This document shows, piece after piece, positions 7,513 through 15,372 of a stretch of DNA of 64,000 nt. The notes under the pieces are model-generated. The model made no database searches. It was given only the letters and a program-made list of their open reading frames with translations, and was not told where the DNA came from. The number at the start of each line of letters is the position of its first letter. The first letter of the stretch is position 1. Source of the stretch: an uncultured Oscillospiraceae bacterium (GTDB taxonomy: Bacteria > Bacillota > Clostridia > Oscillospirales > Oscillospiraceae); NCBI GenBank assembly GCA_910588635.1, contig CAJUPW010000011.1:1-64000 (forward strand), given 5' to 3'. Both the position numbers and the translations under genes were made by a program.

Positions 7513-9663
7513 ATGTCAACTATTATCAAGCAAAAGCAGTTTCCCAAATTCAAGAGCTGGACCATGGACCTGTGCGGCCGTCCCCTGACCATCGAGGTGG
7601 GCAAGGTGGCCGAGCTGGCCTCCGCCAGCGCCCTGGTGAAGTACGGCGAGACCACCGTCATGGTGGCGGCCACCGTCTCCCCCCGTCCCCGGGACGGCAT
7701 CGACTTCTTCCCCCTGAGCGTGGAGTTTGAGGAGAAGCTGTACGCCGTGGGCCGCATCCCCGGCAGCTTCATGCGCAGAGAGGGCCGGCCCTCCCTGCCC
7801 GCCGTGCTGGCCAGCCGCCTGATCGACCGGCCCATGCGCCCCCTGTTCCCCTACGATTTCCGCAACGATGTGTGCATCCAGTGTACCGTTATGAGCGTGG
7901 ACTACGACTGCTCCCCCGAGGTGGCCGCCATGATCGGCGCCTCCGCCTGCGTGAGCTACTCCGAAATCCCCTTCGCCGGCCCCATCGGCTGTCTGGAGGT
8001 GGGCTTCTGCGACGGTCAGATCGTCCTCAATCCCAACCAGGAGCAGCGCAAGACCTCCCGCATGGATGTGACCGTGGCCGCCACTCGTGAGAAGGTGGTC
8101 ATGATCGAGGCCGGGGCCGACGAGATTCCCGACGAGATCATGTACGCCGGCATCGTGAAGGCCCACGAGGAGATTCGCAAACAGATTGACTTCATCGACC
8201 AGATCGTCAGGGAGATCGGCAAGCCCAAGATGGAGTACGACCATGCCCAGTTCAATCAGGAGCTGTTCGACGACATTGTGGCCAACTTCATGGACGAGGC
8301 CAAGGCCGCCATGGACACCGACGACAAGACCGTCCGTGAGCAGCGCTGGAACGAGATGATCGACCACTGGCATGAGAAGTATCTGGAGGACTATCCGGAT
8401 ATGGACCAGTATCTGGAGGAGTTCACCTACAAGTTCCAGAAGAAGATTGTCAAGGCCTGGCTGCTGGAGGGCCACCGGGTGGACGGCCGGGCCCAGAACG
8501 AAATTCGTCCCCTGGCCGCCGAGGTGGGTGTTCTGCCCCGGGTCCATGGCTCCGGCCTGTTCACCCGCGGCCAGACCCAGGTTCTGTCTGTGTGCACCCT
8601 GAACACCCTCTCCGCCTCCCAGAAGCTGGACACCATCTGGGAGGAGACCGAGAAGCGGTATATGCACCACTACAACTTCCCGCCCTACTCCGTGGGCGAG
8701 GCCCGGGCCCCCCGGTCCACCAACCGCCGGGAGTACGGCCACGGCTTCCTGGCCGAGCGGGCCCTGGTCCCCGTGCTGCCCTCTGTGGACGAGTTCCCCT
8801 ACGCCATCCGCGTGGTCAGTGAGGTTCTTTCCTCCAACGGCTCCACCTCTCAGGGCTCCATCTGCGGCTCCACCCTGGCCCTGATGGACGCCGGCGTGCC
8901 CATCAAGGCCCCGGTGGCCGGCATCTCCTGCGGGTTGATTCAGGACGACAACGGCGGCTTTACCACCTTCATTGACATCCAGGGCGTGGAGGACTTCCAC
9001 GGCGAGATGGACTTCAAGGTGGCCGGCACCAAGTCGGGCATCACCGCCATCCAGATGGACCTGAAGAACGACGGCCTGACCCACGAGATCATCAAGGAGG
9101 CTCTGGACATCACCCGGGACGCCCGGTTCGCCATTCTGGATGAGATCATGCTGCCCTGCATCTCCGTTCCCCGCCCCGAGGTGAGCCGCTGGGCCCCCAA
9201 GATGATTACCATGAAAATCGACCCCGATAAGATTCGCGAGGTCATCGGCAAGGGCGGCTCCGTGATTCAGAAGATCACCGCCGAATCCGGCGCTCAGATC
9301 GACATTGAGGACGACGGCACCATCCACATCGCCTCCCCCAACGCCGAGGCCTGCGACGCCGCCAAGAAGATGATCGACACCATCGTGTTCGTCCCCCAGG
9401 TGGGCGAGCTGTACTACGGCAAGGTGGTGCGCATCCTTCAGTTCGGCGCCTTTGTGGAGCTGGCCCCGGGCAAGGACGGCATGGTCCACATCTCCAAGCT
9501 GGCCGAGCGCCGGGTGGAGAAGGTGGAGGACGTGGTCAACATCGGCGATATGATCTGGGTGAAGGTCACAGAGATCGACGAGAAGGGCCGGGTCAACCTG
9601 TCCTACAAGGACGCCCTCCGGGAGATCAAGGCCAAGAAAGAGGCCGGCGAGCCCGTCAAGTAA
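7513..9663 (+). CDS. pnp: Polyribonucleotide nucleotidyltransferase (PNPase)
   Basis: A 716-residue 3'-to-5' phosphorolytic exoribonuclease acting in RNA turnover. Two RNase PH-like domains flank an all-helical linker: the first contains RPSLPAVLASRLIDRPMRPL, the second RTRGQTQ-type FTRGQTQVLSVCTL and SNGSTSQGSICG. The C-terminus has a KH domain (REVIGKGGSVIQKITAESG near residue 575) and an S1 domain (YYGKVVRILQFGAFVELAPG). The ATG at 7513 follows AAAAGGAGAATCCAC; an in-frame ATG at 7474 lacks a comparable site and lies at the foot of the leader hairpin. Length is normal. It is followed by a strong terminator. Confidence 0.97.
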   Translation: MSTIIKQKQFPKFKSWTMDLCGRPLTIEVGKVAELASASALVKYGETTVMVAATVSPRPRDGIDFFPLSVEFEEKLYAVGRIPGSFMRREGRPSLPAVLASRLIDRPMRPLFPYDFRNDVCIQCTVMSVDYDCSPEVAAMIGASACVSYSEIPFAGPIGCLEVGFCDGQIVLNPNQEQRKTSRMDVTVAATREKVVMIEAGADEIPDEIMYAGIVKAHEEIRKQIDFIDQIVREIGKPKMEYDHAQFNQELFDDIVANFMDEAKAAMDTDDKTVREQRWNEMIDHWHEKYLEDYPDMDQYLEEFTYKFQKKIVKAWLLEGHRVDGRAQNEIRPLAAEVGVLPRVHGSGLFTRGQTQVLSVCTLNTLSASQKLDTIWEETEKRYMHHYNFPPYSVGEARAPRSTNRREYGHGFLAERALVPVLPSVDEFPYAIRVVSEVLSSNGSTSQGSICGSTLALMDAGVPIKAPVAGISCGLIQDDNGGFTTFIDIQGVEDFHGEMDFKVAGTKSGITAIQMDLKNDGLTHEIIKEALDITRDARFAILDEIMLPCISVPRPEVSRWAPKMITMKIDPDKIREVIGKGGSVIQKITAESGAQIDIEDDGTIHIASPNAEACDAAKKMIDTIVFVPQVGELYYGKVVRILQFGAFVELAPGKDGMVHISKLAERRVEKVEDVVNIGDMIWVKVTEIDEKGRVNLSYKDALREIKAKKEAGEPVK

Positions 9664-9676
9664 GAAGATGAATTCG

Positions 9677-9711
9677 CGGTATTTCCCCGCCCGCCCGGCG
9701 GGGAAATACCG
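9677..9711 (+). terminator. Terminator-like hairpin after pnp
   Basis: A 15-bp stem, CGGTATTTCCCCGCC with its exact reverse complement, short loop, followed by TATTCTGAT. The T tract is weak but the stem is very stable. Confidence 0.75.
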
Positions 9712-9740
9712 TATTCTGATGAAATTTATCTCAAAAACAC

Positions 9741-9768
9741 TTGACATTTGGGATGATTCGGATATAAT
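9741..9768 (+). promoter_or_regulatory. Promoter of rpsF-ssb-rpsR
   Basis: Consensus TTGACA (9741-9746) and TATAAT (9763-9768) with a 16-bp spacer. Confidence 0.88.
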
Positions 9769-9770
9769 GA

Positions 9771-9833
9771 TTAAGCCTGTCTCTGCAGCGGGGCAGGCTT
9801 AATCCTTGCTCCCGGTCTGATTCCGGGGGCCAT
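9771..9833 (+). promoter_or_regulatory. Structured leader before rpsF (possible S6:S18 leader)
   Basis: TTAAGCCTG (9771-9779) pairs exactly with CAGGCTTAA (9794-9802), and a second hairpin CCCGG...CCGGG follows. S6:S18 complexes are known to bind CCG-containing leader hairpins upstream of rpsF in many bacteria. The position and a CCG-rich second hairpin fit, but I could not confirm the specific bulge. Confidence 0.4.
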
Positions 9834-9857
9834 ATGTCCATAAGGAGGTGCAAAAAC

Positions 9858-10154
9858 ATGGCAAAAATCAACGCGAACTACGAGGCGGTCTACATCCTGA
9901 AGCCCGACCTGAGCGAGGAGCAGATCGCCGCTCTGGTGGAGCGGTTCAAGGGCGTGGTCGAGGCGAACGGCACTGTGTCCGAGGTTGACGAGTGGGGCAA
10001 GCGCCGGCTGGCCTATCCCATCAACGACCTGATGGAGGGCTACTATGTGCTGATGACCTTTACCGCCGCCGCCGCCGTCCCCGCCGAGCTGGACCGTATT
10101 TTCCGGATCACCGACGGCGTGATGCGCTCCATGATCGTCTGCAAGGACGAGTAA
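9858..10154 (+). CDS. rpsF: 30S ribosomal protein S6
   Basis: A 98-residue small-subunit protein that pairs with S18 on the 30S platform. Typical S6 features are NYEAVYILKPDLSEEQ at the start, the motif EVDEWGKRRLAYPI in the centre, and an MRSMIVCKDE tail. The ATG at 9858 follows AAGGAGGTGCAAAAAC; an in-frame ATG at 9834 is rejected because it lies upstream of this site. First gene of the rpsF-ssb-rpsR operon, an order conserved across bacteria that couples ribosome synthesis to SSB. Confidence 0.97.
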   Translation: MAKINANYEAVYILKPDLSEEQIAALVERFKGVVEANGTVSEVDEWGKRRLAYPINDLMEGYYVLMTFTAAAAVPAELDRIFRITDGVMRSMIVCKDE

Positions 10155-10166
10155 GGGGGAGCGGCA

Positions 10167-10649
10167 ATGCTGAACAAAATTTTCATTATGGGGCGCCTCA
10201 CCCGGGACCCGGAGCTGCGGCGCACCCAGACCGGCACTCCGGTGGCTTCCTTCTCCCTGGCCGTTGACCGGGATTTCAAGGACAAATCCACTGGCGAGCG
10301 GGCCACCGACTTTATCGACGTGGTGGCCTGGCGTCAGACCGCCGAATTTGTCAGCCGCTACTTCGCCAAGGGCCGTATGGCCGTGGTGGAGGGCCGGCTT
10401 CAGATTCGGGATTGGACCGATAAGGAGGGCAACAAGCGCCGCTCCGCCGAGGTGGTGGCCGACCAGATTTATTTCGGCGACTCCAAGCGGGACAGCGACG
10501 GCGGGGGCTATTCCCCCAGCTACGGCCAGGGCGGGAGCTACTCCTCGCCCGCCGCTCCCTCCGACCCCTTCGGCGGCTACGGCGCGCCCCCCGCGGATGG
10601 CGACCAGTTCGCCGAGCTCTCAACAGACGACGGCAACCTGCCGTTTTGA
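10167..10649 (+). CDS. ssb: Single-stranded DNA-binding protein
   Basis: A 160-residue SSB that coats single-stranded DNA and recruits replication and repair proteins. The N-terminal OB fold begins LNKIFIMGRLTRDPELRRTQ and includes the DFIDVVAWRQTAEFV strand. A Gly/Ser/Tyr-rich linker (residues ~115-150) leads to the acidic tip DDGNLPF, close to the classical DDDIPF protein-interaction tail. It sits between rpsF and rpsR, marking it as the essential SsbA-type protein rather than a plasmid or competence paralogue. GGGGAGCGGCA precedes the ATG. Confidence 0.96.
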   Translation: MLNKIFIMGRLTRDPELRRTQTGTPVASFSLAVDRDFKDKSTGERATDFIDVVAWRQTAEFVSRYFAKGRMAVVEGRLQIRDWTDKEGNKRRSAEVVADQIYFGDSKRDSDGGGYSPSYGQGGSYSSPAAPSDPFGGYGAPPADGDQFAELSTDDGNLPF

Positions 10650-10684
10650 CTTTGACCATATGGTCGTAAAAGGAGGTTAATCTC

Positions 10685-10930
10685 ATGGCTATGGAACGCG
10701 ATAACAAGCCCATGCGGGGCCGCAAGCGCCGCAAGGTCTGCGCTTTCTGCGCCGACAAGGTGGAGCAGATCGACTACAAGGACGCCGCCAAGCTGCGCCG
10801 GTTCACGTCCGAGCGGGCCAAAATTCTGCCTCGCCGCACCACCGGCACCTGCGCCATGCATCAGCGCCAGCTGACTGAGGCCATCAAGCGGGCCCGTCAG
10901 ATCGCTCTGCTGCCCTACGTCACCGACTGA
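10685..10930 (+). CDS. rpsR: 30S ribosomal protein S18 (Cys-containing form)
   Basis: An 81-residue partner of S6 on the 30S platform. Conserved core: VEQIDYKDAAKLRRF and ERAKILPRRTTGT, then QRQLTEAIKRARQIALLPY. It carries CAFC near residues 19-22 and TCAMHQ around 58-62, a C-x2-C...C-x2-H set typical of zinc-binding S18 forms; many bacteria also keep a Cys-free version. A near-perfect AAAAGGAGG site precedes the ATG. A terminator follows immediately. Confidence 0.96.
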   Translation: MAMERDNKPMRGRKRRKVCAFCADKVEQIDYKDAAKLRRFTSERAKILPRRTTGTCAMHQRQLTEAIKRARQIALLPYVTD

Positions 10931-10959
10931 TTCTCCATCATCCGTAAAAATTGAACCGC

Positions 10960-11000
10960 GAAGCCCCCTATGCAGCGATTATCCTGCACAGGGGGCTTTG
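10960..11000 (+). terminator. Rho-independent terminator after rpsR
   Basis: AAGCCCCCT(A)TGCAG pairs with CTGCACAGGGGGCTT across an 8-base loop, followed by TTGTCTTTTG. The symmetry allows it to serve the convergent deacetylase gene as well. Confidence 0.85.
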
Positions 11001-11048
11001 TCTTTTGCCCGATTTTACCGGAGCGGCCCGGAAGGTCCGGGGAATTTT

Positions 11049-12551
11049 TCACCTTCCGCGGGTCCGCCCCGCCAGAAGGAGCAGGCCGGCGCACAGCGCC
11101 AGAATGACGCCGGCCATGGCGGCCGCCATACAAAACCGCGTATGTCTCCGAGTCTGCTCACGCTGAGCGGCCTGAGCCAGCGCCTCCTCCTCAGCCCTGG
11201 CCTGGGCTTCAGCCTCCGCTCTGGCCTCCTCCGCCTGACGGCGGGCCTCCTCCGCCTGACGGCGGGCCTCCTCCTCGGCCTCCCTGGCCGCCTGGGCCTC
11301 GGCCTCCAGCCGGGCGCGGCGTGCGGCATGGGTCTCTATGTGCTCAAAGAAATCGCCGCCCCCCTCGTCGGGACCCACCGCGGTGTAGTACAGCCCGTAG
11401 CGGCAAGGGGAGTAGGTTTTGATGTCCGCCGCCCGGGTGATGGGCTGGTCCTCGGCGCCGTAGATCCATTTGTAGAACCAGGTCCAGTGCTGGCTCTTGT
11501 GGCAGGCGAAGCCCTCCTGGGTCACCTGGAAGGGGGACTTGCCCCCCAGCCTGTCCGAGGGGGTGTCCAGATCAAGGGTGACGGGATTCTCCTCGTACAG
11601 GTGGAGGTACAGCTTTTCCACCGCCCAGGGGCCTCCGCTGTCCGGGAACCGGCCCGGGTCGGCGGCGGCGTGGACGGCCTGGGTGAGGGCGTCGGCACAC
11701 AGCACATGGGCGCCGTGGCCGTACTCCCCGTCCAGGTCGTGGCTGACCACCACCAGGGGCCTGCACCGGCGGATACACGCCGCCAGATATCTTACAAAGT
11801 CCTCGTACTCGCTCCCCGCCCGGCGGTAGACCTGCTGCGCCTGAGCCAGGGCCTCGGCCCGGTTTTTGGACTGGGAGTACAGGTCGGGAAAATCAGAGAT
11901 AATGGGGTAGTTTCGGATGCCCACCGTCCAAAGCCCGTCCAGCTGCTCGTGGGGGCGTCGGTGGTCCTGGCGGCCGTTTACCTCAAAGTGCTGGACGAAG
12001 TAGACCACCTGGACGGCCAGCTCCCGCTCCACGGCGTAATAGGGCAGCAGGCCGGCAAAGAAAAGCTGCTCGTCGTCGGAGTGGGAGGAGACCAGCATCA
12101 GGTCGGCCTCCTCCAGGGGCGGCTCCCACACCTGGACCCAGCTGGGCAGCTCCCCGGGGGAGAGGGCGTAGACCTCTGAGAGAGCGGTCCCCGCCGGAAA
12201 CTCCAGGGTCAGCTCGGCCGGCACGCCGCCCAATAGGGCGGGCACATCCACATACTGGTGGAGGAAGCCCTCCTCCCCGCAGGTGGCGGTTCCGTTCAGC
12301 GTCCAGGGCCGGGGGAGGCGGTCAAAGAGGAGATACAGCCCGGCAATCCCGCCGGAGCGGGAGACTGTAATCCGCCCGCTCTTCTGGGCAACGCTCCAGG
12401 TGGTCTGGTCGCCGTCCCACAGCCGTTTGGAGTTGGAAAAACCCTCCGCCTGGAAGGCGGCGCCCGTATGGTCCGCCTCCTGGGCGCCGGCGGAGACGGT
12501 AAGCGCGGCACAGAGGAGCAAAAACAATCCGAAGGCCCGGAGTTTTCTCAT
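11049..12551 (-). CDS. Membrane-anchored extracellular PIG-L/LmbE-family deacetylase
   Basis: A 500-residue protein with an N-terminal signal peptide (MRKLRAFGLFLLLCAALTVS). It then has a ~120-residue beta-rich region resembling a discoidin or NPCBM-type carbohydrate-binding module (SNSKRLWDGDQTTWS). A PIG-L/LmbE metal-dependent deacetylase domain follows: the usual PHPDDE metal site appears as SHSDDE, and HDLDGEYGHGAH supplies the second metal histidines. After it come ~65 residues of Ala/Glu/Arg repeats (EEARRQAEEARRQAEEARAE), a probable coiled-coil stalk, then a C-terminal membrane helix (AAAMAGVILALCAGLLLLAG). So the catalytic domain is outside the cell on a stalk. PIG-L enzymes remove acetyl groups from GlcNAc-type sugars; the substrate here is unknown. 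AAAGGGGGAAAGCGAA precedes the chosen ATG. Monocistronic. Confidence 0.85.
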   Translation of the reverse strand: MRKLRAFGLFLLLCAALTVSAGAQEADHTGAAFQAEGFSNSKRLWDGDQTTWSVAQKSGRITVSRSGGIAGLYLLFDRLPRPWTLNGTATCGEEGFLHQYVDVPALLGGVPAELTLEFPAGTALSEVYALSPGELPSWVQVWEPPLEEADLMLVSSHSDDEQLFFAGLLPYYAVERELAVQVVYFVQHFEVNGRQDHRRPHEQLDGLWTVGIRNYPIISDFPDLYSQSKNRAEALAQAQQVYRRAGSEYEDFVRYLAACIRRCRPLVVVSHDLDGEYGHGAHVLCADALTQAVHAAADPGRFPDSGGPWAVEKLYLHLYEENPVTLDLDTPSDRLGGKSPFQVTQEGFACHKSQHWTWFYKWIYGAEDQPITRAADIKTYSPCRYGLYYTAVGPDEGGGDFFEHIETHAARRARLEAEAQAAREAEEEARRQAEEARRQAEEARAEAEAQARAEEEALAQAAQREQTRRHTRFCMAAAMAGVILALCAGLLLLAGRTRGR

Positions 12552-12675
12552 TTCGCTTTCCCCCTTTGCCTCAATATACCATAGGACGGGTAGAAAGGCA
12601 ACTGTGTGAGTCATGGGGCTCGCCGGTCCGCCTAAAAGTATAAATCAACACCTTCCGCTTCGTCAAAATTTTTCC

Positions 12676-12704
12676 TTGCAAACCGGAGCGTGGTGTGGTA
12701 TAGT
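12676..12704 (+). promoter_or_regulatory. Promoter of tRNA-Gly
   Basis: TTGCAA (12676-12681) and TATAGT (12699-12704), 17-bp spacer, about 18 bp before the mature tRNA. Confidence 0.75.
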
Positions 12705-12722
12705 ATAGAAGCGCTGAAAACC

Positions 12723-12796
12723 GCAGGTGTAGTTCAATGGCAGAATGTCAGCTTCCCAAGCTGAACACGAGGGTTCGATTCCCTTCACCTGCTCCA
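12723..12796 (+). tRNA. tRNA-Gly (anticodon CCC)
   Basis: A complete cloverleaf by eye. The acceptor stem is GCAGGTG with CACCTGC, the anticodon arm TCAGC-TTCCCAA-GCTGA gives anticodon CCC, the T arm is GAGGG-TTCGATT-CCCTT, and the CCA end is encoded (12794-12796). The tRNA has its own promoter and terminator. Confidence 0.95.
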
Positions 12797-12800
12797 TACA

Positions 12801-12850
12801 AAAACCCGCCGAATTCCTTGAAAATCAGGGCTTTCGGCGGGTTTTATTTT
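12801..12850 (+). terminator. Terminator of tRNA-Gly
   Basis: AAAACCCGCCGAA pairs with TTCGGCGGGTTTT across an 18-base loop, followed by ATTTTATG. Confidence 0.85.
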
Positions 12851-12939
12851 ATGGCGAGCCTGTTAAACACCTCAAATATGCTCACAACAGCTCAAGTCGC
12901 TGGTGGAAAAAGTGGTGGAAGTTTACCGCCCCATCCCTC

Positions 12940-13560
12940 TCAGGAATCAATAAAGCTCCGGATGCGCAGCCGCACCCCCAGCTCCGCCGCGATCTTTTTA
13001 CAGTTTTCAATCTCCTGCTGTGTCTTGTCCTTGTCTACAATGGTCATCACCACATCGGGCACATAGGCCGCCGACTCCTTGGCGAAGTCCAGCATGGCCT
13101 GATAGGCCGCCTCTCCCTGAGCGGGGTGGCACAGAGCGGCGTAATCGGCGGCGTTGTCGCTGTTCAGCGAGATGGACAGGGTGTGGATGCGGCCCTTCAG
13201 CTCGGGGCACACATCCCGGCCGTGAATCAGATTGGCATGGCCGTTGGTGTTGATGCGCACGGGGGGCAGCCTGCCGCCGAACCGCTCCTTCAGCCGGTCC
13301 ACCAGCCACAGCAGGTCGTCCAGCCGGTAGGTGGGCTCACCGTAGCCGCAGAAAACGATCTCCCGGTAGGAGCACACGTCCCGGCCCAGAAAACTGTCCA
13401 GCGCCTCCTCCCGAGTGGGCTCCCGCTCCAGCCACAGGGAGTCCTCGGTATAGATGGACCCCTGTGCTCTGCCCTGGCGCAGGCAGAACTCACAGGCGCA
13501 GTTGCACTTGTTGGTCAGGTTGACGTACAGCGCATCCTCATATTCGTAGGTGATGGTCAT
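12940..13560 (-). CDS. TatD-linked radical SAM protein
   Basis: A 206-residue radical SAM enzyme, shorter than most. The [4Fe-4S] cluster motif is CNCACEFC (C-x3-C-x2-C, residues ~18-25). The SAM-binding GEP-type motif is FCGYGEPTYRL, and later strands contain PPVRINTNGHANL and HTLSISLNSDN. It overlaps the 3' end of tatD by 4 nt (ATGA), so it is translationally coupled. A family of short radical SAM proteins found next to tatD is known (TatD-associated radical SAM), but its reaction is not established. The start codon is fixed by the overlap. A possible role in modified-nucleotide repair or turnover is only a guess from the partner. Confidence 0.85.
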   Translation of the reverse strand: MTITYEYEDALYVNLTNKCNCACEFCLRQGRAQGSIYTEDSLWLEREPTREEALDSFLGRDVCSYREIVFCGYGEPTYRLDDLLWLVDRLKERFGGRLPPVRINTNGHANLIHGRDVCPELKGRIHTLSISLNSDNAADYAALCHPAQGEAAYQAMLDFAKESAAYVPDVVMTIVDKDKTQQEIENCKKIAAELGVRLRIRSFIDS

Positions 13561-14336
13561 AGCGCTTCCTCCTCAATTCCAAAAAACCGTTTTCCGTTCT
13601 TCAGAGTGATTTCCGCCGCCTGCTCGGGCGTGATTCCCTTCACCTGGGCCACGGTCTCGGCCACCCGGTAGACATAGCCCGAGTCGTTCCGCGTCCCCCG
13701 GAAGGGCTCCGGGGTCAGGTAGGGGGAGTCGGTCTCAATCATAATGCGGTCCATGGGCAGCCAGCCGATGACCTCCAGGGACTTCCGGGCGTTCTTATAG
13801 GTGACCACCCCGGTGAAGGACAGCATCCAGCCCAGCTTCACCAGAATTCTGGCGTCCTCCAGGCTGCCGGAGTAACAGTGGTATACCCCGGTAACCCCGG
13901 GATGGGCCTTCACCGCCTCCAGGCAGTCCCGGTGGGCCTCCCGGTCGTGGACAATCACGGGCAGGCCCAGCTCCTCCGCCAGCTCCAGCTGAGTATGAAA
14001 GACCTGCTGCTGAAAGTCGTGGGGCGGGTTGTCCTTCCAGTAATAGTCCAGTCCGATCTCCCCAATGGCCCGCACCTTGGAGTGGCCGGCCAGGGTCCGG
14101 AGGGCGTCTGCGGTGTCCGGGGAAAAGCCCTCGCAGTCGGAGGGATGGACCCCCACGGCAGCGTAAACGAAGGGAAATTTCTCCGCCAGCTCCACCGCCG
14201 TCCTGGAGCTGGCCAGGTCGCAGCCCGGGTTGAGGATCAGCTCCACGCCCCTCTCGGGCATGGAGGAAAGCACCTCCAACCGGTCGGCGCTGAAGGCCCC
14301 GGAGTCGTAATGGGCGTGTGTATCAAACAGGCGCAT
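13557..14336 (-). CDS. tatD: TatD-family metal-dependent hydrolase (DNase)
   Basis: A 259-residue TIM-barrel hydrolase. The metal-binding HxH is at the N-terminus in LFDTHAHYDSGAF. Other family marks are AVGVHPSDCEGF, AIGEIGLDYYWKDNPPHDF with the bridging Glu, LPVIVHDREAH, and the C-terminal ETDSPYLTPEPFRGTRNDSGY. TatD/YabD enzymes are Mg-dependent 3'-5' exonucleases or D-tyrosyl/other hydrolases, implicated in DNA repair. It is first in a two-gene leftward operon with the linked radical SAM protein. Confidence 0.93.
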   Translation of the reverse strand: MRLFDTHAHYDSGAFSADRLEVLSSMPERGVELILNPGCDLASSRTAVELAEKFPFVYAAVGVHPSDCEGFSPDTADALRTLAGHSKVRAIGEIGLDYYWKDNPPHDFQQQVFHTQLELAEELGLPVIVHDREAHRDCLEAVKAHPGVTGVYHCYSGSLEDARILVKLGWMLSFTGVVTYKNARKSLEVIGWLPMDRIMIETDSPYLTPEPFRGTRNDSGYVYRVAETVAQVKGITPEQAAEITLKNGKRFFGIEEEAL

Positions 14337-14406
14337 GGCGGTCCCTCCCGCAGTTTTCTTCTATCATACCCCACCGGAAAGAAAAAATCAAGGGCGGTCC
14401 GAGGGG

Positions 14407-14436
14407 TTGACAGGGTCCGCGGGCCGGTGATAGACT
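14407..14436 (+). promoter_or_regulatory. Promoter of the EFR1-type gene
   Basis: TTGACA (14407-14412), 18-bp GC-rich spacer, TAGACT (14431-14436). It lies in the divergent gap with tatD. Confidence 0.7.
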
Positions 14437-14505
14437 GGGGTCATCCAAGAACTATCCCGGCAGCCGGGGAGTCCGACAGAAAATACGATGTGAGGAGTTT
14501 GTTTC

Positions 14506-15318
14506 ATGCTTCTAAAACGAGTATGCGTTCTCTATTTCAGCCCCACCGGGGGCACAGAGAAGATCGCCCGGGCGGCGGCCGGGGCGTTGGCCGGCAAATT
14601 GGGCCTGGACCAGGAATTTTTCGACTTCACCCGGCCGGAGGGCCGCGAGACCGAATACCGCTTCGGCCCCGAGGACCTGCTGGTGATGGCCTCCCCGGTG
14701 TACGCCGGCCGTCTGCCCAACAAGCTGGCCCCTGAGTACAAGGCCAAAATTTTTGGTGAGGGCTCCCCCGCCGTGCCCCTGTGCGTCTTTGGCAACCGCA
14801 GCCCCGACGAGGCCCTGCGGGAGCTGGTCCTGCTGCTGGAGGGCAACGGCTTCCGGGTCGCGGCGGCCGCCGCCTTCGCCGGACGCCACGCCTTCTCCGA
14901 CAAGGTGGGCGAGGGCCGGCCCGACAGGGACGACCTGGAGGAGATCGCCGCCTTCGCCGCCAGAGCGGCGGAGAAGCTGTCCGGGGACATCCTTCCCCCG
15001 CTGGATATGGACCGGAGTGAAATCGGCCCCTATTATACCCCCCTGAGGGAGGACGGAACCCCCGCTAAATTCCTCAAGGCCAAGCCCCTCACCGACTGGA
15101 GCAAATGCTCCCGCTGCGGGGCCTGCGCCCGGTTCTGCCCCATGGGCAGCATCGACCGGGAGACCATGGAGGCCGTGGGGCTGTGCATCAAGTGCCAGGC
15201 CTGCGTGCGCAAGTGTACCCGTCACGCCAAGTACTTCGAGGACCCGGATTTCCTCTCCCACGTGGCCATGCTGGAGCAGAACTACACCCGCCGGGCGGAA
15301 AACATCACCCTGCTCTGA
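14506..15318 (+). CDS. EFR1-type flavodoxin-ferredoxin electron carrier
   Basis: A 270-residue two-domain redox protein. Residues 1-160 are flavodoxin-like, with the FMN phosphate loop FSPTGGTEKIAR near residue 12 and ASPVYAGRLPNK in the middle. The C-terminal part has a 2[4Fe-4S] ferredoxin domain with CSRCGACARFCP and CIKCQACVRKCT; the second motif has Thr where Pro is usual. This flavodoxin-ferredoxin fusion (EFR1 family) is common in anaerobic Clostridia and presumably passes electrons between FMN and iron-sulfur partners. The partner enzyme is unknown. AGGAG precedes the ATG; a terminator follows. Confidence 0.88.
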   Translation: MLLKRVCVLYFSPTGGTEKIARAAAGALAGKLGLDQEFFDFTRPEGRETEYRFGPEDLLVMASPVYAGRLPNKLAPEYKAKIFGEGSPAVPLCVFGNRSPDEALRELVLLLEGNGFRVAAAAAFAGRHAFSDKVGEGRPDRDDLEEIAAFAARAAEKLSGDILPPLDMDRSEIGPYYTPLREDGTPAKFLKAKPLTDWSKCSRCGACARFCPMGSIDRETMEAVGLCIKCQACVRKCTRHAKYFEDPDFLSHVAMLEQNYTRRAENITLL

Positions 15319-15335
15319 GTTCACCGTATATGAAA

Positions 15336-15372
15336 GCGCGCCGCCGGAACTTCCGGCGGCGCGTCTTTTATG
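15336..15372 (+). terminator. Terminator between EFR1-type gene and MerR-RDD gene
   Basis: CGCGCCGCCGG pairs with CCGGCGGCGCG across AACTT, followed by TCTTTTATG. It serves the rightward gene and, being symmetric, may also act on the convergent gene ending at 15368. Confidence 0.8.

Noticed and set aside
7516..9747. A 743-codon minus-strand frame across pnp
   Set aside because: Antisense shadow of pnp with the same low-complexity composition.
12846..12940. Possible integrase or attachment-site remnant after tRNA-Gly
   Set aside because: The 95-bp stretch has no repeat of the tRNA 3' end and no recognisable integrase residues; no mobile-element genes are near.
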